Assembly: GCF_029227915.1 (NCBI RefSeq)
Contig: NC_079881.1
Location: 26,203,501-26,267,500, forward strand
Direction of reading: 5' to 3'
From: Hydractinia symbiolongicarpus
Taxonomy: Eukaryota > Cnidaria > Hydrozoa > Anthoathecata > Hydractiniidae
Length of the DNA: 64,000 nucleotides
The notes under the pieces are model-generated. The model searched no databases and was not told the DNA's origin. It was given only the letters and a program-made list of their open reading frames with translations. Of this stretch, positions 60,601 to 64,000 are shown piece after piece (positions within the stretch are counted from its first letter, which is position 1; the number at the start of each line of letters is the position of its first letter). Made by a program: the position numbers and the translations under genes.

Positions 60601-63600
60601 TTAATTTAAAAAATCGTTCGGAAAATGAGTTTACTCCCTGGGTACTTTCTTTGTACACTTTTGACTATACGGGCCGAGTCCGGGATTTACGGGAAATCGC
60701 GGGTTTTCGTTTGCCGGCGATTAAACTTCTTTTATTCAGCGTCCCATTAAAAATGAAAACATTTTTGAAAACTACAAGTCTCATGCGTTTTAGTGGTGAA
60801 AAAATAATATAAAAAATCGTTCGGGAAATGAGTTTACTCCCTGGGTACCTTCTTTGAATACTTTTGACTATATGGGCCAAGCCCGGGATTTACGGGAAAT
60901 GGCAGGTTTATCTTTGCCGGCGATTAAACTTCTTTTATTCAGTGTTTCATCAAAAATGAATATATTTTTGAAAACTACAAGTCTCATGCGTTTTAGTGGT
61001 GAAAAGATAATTTAAAAAATCGTTTTAAAAATGAGTTTACTCACAGGGTACTTTCTTTGTATACATTCGACTATACGGGCCAAGCCCGAGATATACGGGA
61101 AATCGCGGGTTTTCGTTTGCCGGCCATTAAACCACTGTCATTAAGCGTCTCATCAAAAATGAAAACATTTTTAAAAACTACAAGTCTCATGGGCTTTAGT
61201 GGTGAAATAATAATTTAAAAAATCGTTGTGGAAATGAGTTTACACCCTGGGTACTTTCTTTGTATACTTTTCACTATACGGCTGAGTCCGGGATTTACGT
61301 GAAATCGCAGGTTTTCGTTTGCCGGCGATTAAACTTCTTTTATTCAGCATCTCATCAAAAATGAAAACATTTTTGAAAACTACAAGTCTCTTGCGTTTTA
61401 GTGGTGAAAAAAAATCTTAAAAAATCGTTCGGGAAATGAGTTTACTCCTTGGGTATTTTCTTTGTATACATTCGACTACACGGGCCAAGCCCGGGATTTA
61501 GGGGAAATCGCTGGTTTTCGTTTGCCGGCGATTAAACCTCTTTCATTAAGCGTCTCATTAAAAATGAAAACATTTTTAAAAACTACAAGTCTCATGCGTT
61601 TTAGTGGTGAAAAAATAATTTAAAAAATCGTTCGGAAAATGAGTTTACTCCCTGGGTACTTTCTTTGTATACTTTTGACTATACGGGCTGAGTCCGGGAT
61701 TTACGGGAAATCGCGGGATTTCGTTTGCCGGCGATTAAACTTCTTTTATTCAGCGTCCCATTAAAAATGAAAACATTTTTGAAAACTACAAGTCTCATGC
61801 GTTTTAGTGGTGAAAAAATAATATAAAAAATCGTTCGGGTAATGAGTTTACTCCCTGGGTACTTTCTTTGAATACTTTTGACTATATGGGCCAAGCCCGG
61901 GAGTTACGGGAAATGGCAGGTTTACGTTTGCCAGCGATTAAACTTCTTTTATTCAGTGTTTCATCAAAAATGAAAATATTTTTGAAAACTACAAGTCTCA
62001 TGCGTTTTAGTGGTGAAAAGATAATTTAAAATCGTTTGTTTCGTTTTGGAAATGAGTTTACTCAGAGGGTACTTTCTTTGTATACATTCGACTATACGGG
62101 CCAAGCCCGAGATATACGGGAAATCGCGGGTTTTAGTTTACCGGCGATTAAACCACTTTCGTTAAGCGTCTCATTAAAAATGAAAACATTTCTGAAAACT
62201 ACAAGTCTCATGCGTTTTAGTGGTGAAAAAATAATTTAAAAAATCGTTCAGGAAATGAGTTTACTCCCTGGGTACTTTCTTTGTATACTTTTGACTATAC
62301 GGGCCGAGTCCGGGATTTACGGGAAGTCGCGGGTTTTCGTTTGCCTGCAGTTAAACTTCTTTTATTCAGCGTCTCATCAAAAATGAAAACATTTTTAAAA
62401 ACTACAAGTCTCATGGGCTTTAGTGGTGAAATAATAATTTAAAAAATCGTTCTGGAAATGAGTTTACACCCTGGGTACTTTCTTTGTATACTTTTCACTA
62501 TACGGGCCGAGTCCGGGATTTACGTGAAATCGCAGGTTTTCGTTTGCCGGCGATTAAACTTCTTTTATTCAGCGTCCCATCAAAAATGAAAACATTTTTG
62601 AAAACTACAAGTCTTATGCGTTTTAGTGGTGAAAAAATAATTTAAAAAATCGTTCGGGAAATGAGTTTACTCCCTGGGTACTTTCTTTGAATGCATTCGA
62701 CTACACGGGCCAAGCCCGGGATTAAGGGGAAATCGCTGGTTTTCGTTTGCCGGCGATTAAACCTCTTTCATTAAGCGTCTCATCTAAAATGAAAACATTT
62801 TTGAAAACTACAAGTCTCATGCGTTTTAGTGGTGAAAAAATAATTTAAAAAATCGTTCGGAAAATGAGTTTACTCCCTGGGTACTTTCTTTGTTAACTTT
62901 TGACTATACGGGCCGAGTCCGGGATTTGCGGGAAATCGCGGGTTTTCGTTTGCCGGCGATTAAACTTCTTTTATTCAGCGTTCCATTAAAAATGAAAATA
63001 TTTTTGAAAACTACAAGTCTCATGCGTTTTAGTGGTGAAAAGATAATTTAAAAAATCGTTTTGGAAATGAGTTTACTCACAGGGTACTTTTTTTGTATAC
63101 ATTCGACTATACGGGCCAAGCCCGAGATATACGGGAAATCGCGGGTTTTCGTTTGCCGGCGATTAAACCACTTTCATTAAGCGTCTCATCAAAAATGAAA
63201 ACATTTCTAAAAACTACAAGTCTCATGCGTTTTAGTGGTGAAAAAATAATTTAAAAAATCGTTCGGGAAATGAGTTTACTCCCTGGGTACTTTCTTTGTA
63301 TACTTTTGACTATACGGGCCGAGTCCGGGATTTACGGGAAGTCGCGGGTTTTCGTTTACCTGCGATTAAACTTCTTTTATTCAGCGTCTCATCAAAAATG
63401 AAAACATTTTTAAAAACTACAAGTCTCATGGGCTTTAGTGGTGAAATAATAATTTAAAAAATCCTTCTGGAAATGAGTTTACACCCTGGGTACTTTCTTT
63501 GTATGCTTTTCACTATACGGGCCGAGTCCGGGATTTACGTGAAATCGCAGGTTTTCGTTTGCCGGCGATTAAACTTCTTTTATTCAGCGTCTCATCAAAA

Positions 63601-64000
63601 ATGAAAACATTTTTGAAAACTACAAGTCTCATGCGTTTTAGTGGTGAAAAAATAATTTAAAAAATCGTTTTGGAAATGAGTTTACTCACAGGGTACTTTC
63701 TTTGTTTACATTCGACTATACGGCCAAGCCCGGGATTTACGGAATATCGCGGGTTTTCGTTTGCCGGCGATTAAACCTCTTTCATTAAGCGTCTCATCAA
63801 AAATGAAAACATTTTTGAAAACTACAAGTCTCATGCGTTTTAGTGGTGAAAAATTAATTTAAAAAATCGTTCGGAAAATGAGTTTACTCCCTGGGTACTT
63901 TCTTTGTACACTTTTGACTATACGGGCCGAGTCCGGGATTTACGGGAAATCGCGGGTTTTCGTTTGCCGGCGATTAAACTTCTTTTATTCAGCGTCCCAT
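60600..64000. repeat. 5-monomer higher-order repeat (about 1,015 bp), three or more copies, open at window end
   Basis: CCCGAGATATACGGGAAATC occurs at 61,085, 62,106 and 63,121 (1,021 and 1,015 bp apart). GTCCCATTAAAAATG monomers near 60,740 and 61,754 are 1,014 bp apart. The 6 bp excess in the first interval comes from a small insertion near 62,030. From about 63,660 the TTTGTTTACATTCG/TTTACGGAATATCGC and GAAAAATTAATTT monomers reappear, repeating the order seen at 51.9-52.2 and 60.4-60.7 kb. Confidence 0.82.
62028..62052. repeat. About 7 bp insertion in one monomer
   Basis: The monomer reads TTTAAAATCGTTTGTTTCGTTTTGG where others read TTTAAAAAATCGTTTTGG. The net gain is about 7 bp and looks like a local slippage duplication of a CGTTT-type word. 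It is the only insertion of this size I noticed in the window. Confidence 0.75.

Larger units (their letters stand above)
1..64000. repeat. ~203 bp tandem satellite array spanning the entire window
   Basis: The same ~203 bp unit follows itself head-to-tail throughout; landmark words such as TTTGCCGGCGATTAAAC and CTACAAGTCTCATGCG recur about every 203 bp from the first to the last line. Roughly 315 monomers fit. All are in one orientation, and I saw no non-satellite sequence anywhere. Copies differ mainly by substitutions, with rare 1-9 bp indels and one large (~156 bp) deletion class. Such arrays are typical of eukaryotic centromeric or pericentromeric heterochromatin; that location is inferred, not shown. 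No stretch contains a supportable gene, so every gene-free interval in this window is satellite. The species and satellite family are not recognised. Confidence 0.99.

Noticed and set aside
60-62239. Many open frames of 61-97 codons on both strands as candidate small genes
   Set aside because: They coincide with satellite monomers, recur at multiples of 203 bp, often begin at TTG or GTG, are broken by common alleles (for example TAA/TGA from GTCTAATC and GTCTGATC), and overlap on opposite strands. No domain, signal peptide or regulatory context is visible.
1-64000. CRISPR array
   Set aside because: The repeats are directly adjacent 203 bp units with no short repeat plus unique spacer pattern and no cas genes.
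1-64000. Transposable element or viral insertion within the array
   Set aside because: No interruption of the monomer register larger than the 47 bp remnants and small indels was found, and no terminal repeats or coding remnants were seen.

Overview
The whole 64 kb window is one uninterrupted tandem satellite array. A monomer of about 203 bp is repeated head-to-tail from the first base to the last, which gives roughly 315 copies (64,000/203). All copies point the same way. I found no unique sequence, transposon insertion, gene, tRNA/rRNA or CRISPR array. Both ends of the window lie inside the array, so it continues on either side. A hand count of one representative monomer gives about 38% G+C, with the G/C concentrated in the second half. 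Homogeneous, multi-level tandem satellite on this scale points to heterochromatin of a eukaryotic nuclear genome, plausibly centromeric or pericentromeric. I cannot name the species or the satellite family from sequence alone.

The monomer starts (arbitrary phase) at an AT-rich block holding a perfect 9+9 bp inverted repeat with an AAAA spacer. It passes through an A-tract segment, a middle segment with several alternative alleles, and a C/G-rich segment with CGGG, CCCGGG and GCCGGC motifs, and ends in a pyrimidine-rich tail. Discrete alleles recur in different combinations. The main ones are: the 'CATTCGAC...CCAAGCCCGGG...CCTCTTTCATTAAG' set; the 'CTTTTGAC...CCGAGTCCGGG...CTTCTTTTATTCAG' set; and a linked set 'CATTCGTTCTAGTGG(T/C)GCAGAAATAATTTGA'.

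Above the monomer the array is organised in higher-order repeats (HORs) whose period changes along the window, nearly always an integer number of monomers: 9-mer then 6-mer (1-3.9 kb); 5-mer and a 12-mer of 2,426 bp with a nested 803 bp duplication (4.1-12.4 kb); a 10-kb-scale segmental duplication (13.8-20.8 versus 23.4-33.5 kb) with nested 3-mers, a 5-monomer-plus-47-bp unit and a 12-mer of 2,435 bp; a 7-mer (21-23.4 kb); mixed 2/5/7/10-mer spacings (33.4-38.5 kb); a very regular 4-mer of 812 bp (38.6-41.8 kb); a 13-mer (41.9-46.2 kb); a 3-mer and an 11-mer (46.4-51.5 kb); and a 5-mer family with longer 21-mer relations (51.7-64 kb). This nested pattern fits repeated unequal exchange or local amplification in register with the monomer.

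Short open frames of 61-97 codons occur on both strands, but they are monomers read through in one frame and recur at multiples of 203 bp. I do not call any as a gene. The most interesting signals are the dyads, a CENP-B-box-like motif one base too short, a 47 bp remnant monomer that has itself been amplified, and the visible history of nested amplification.
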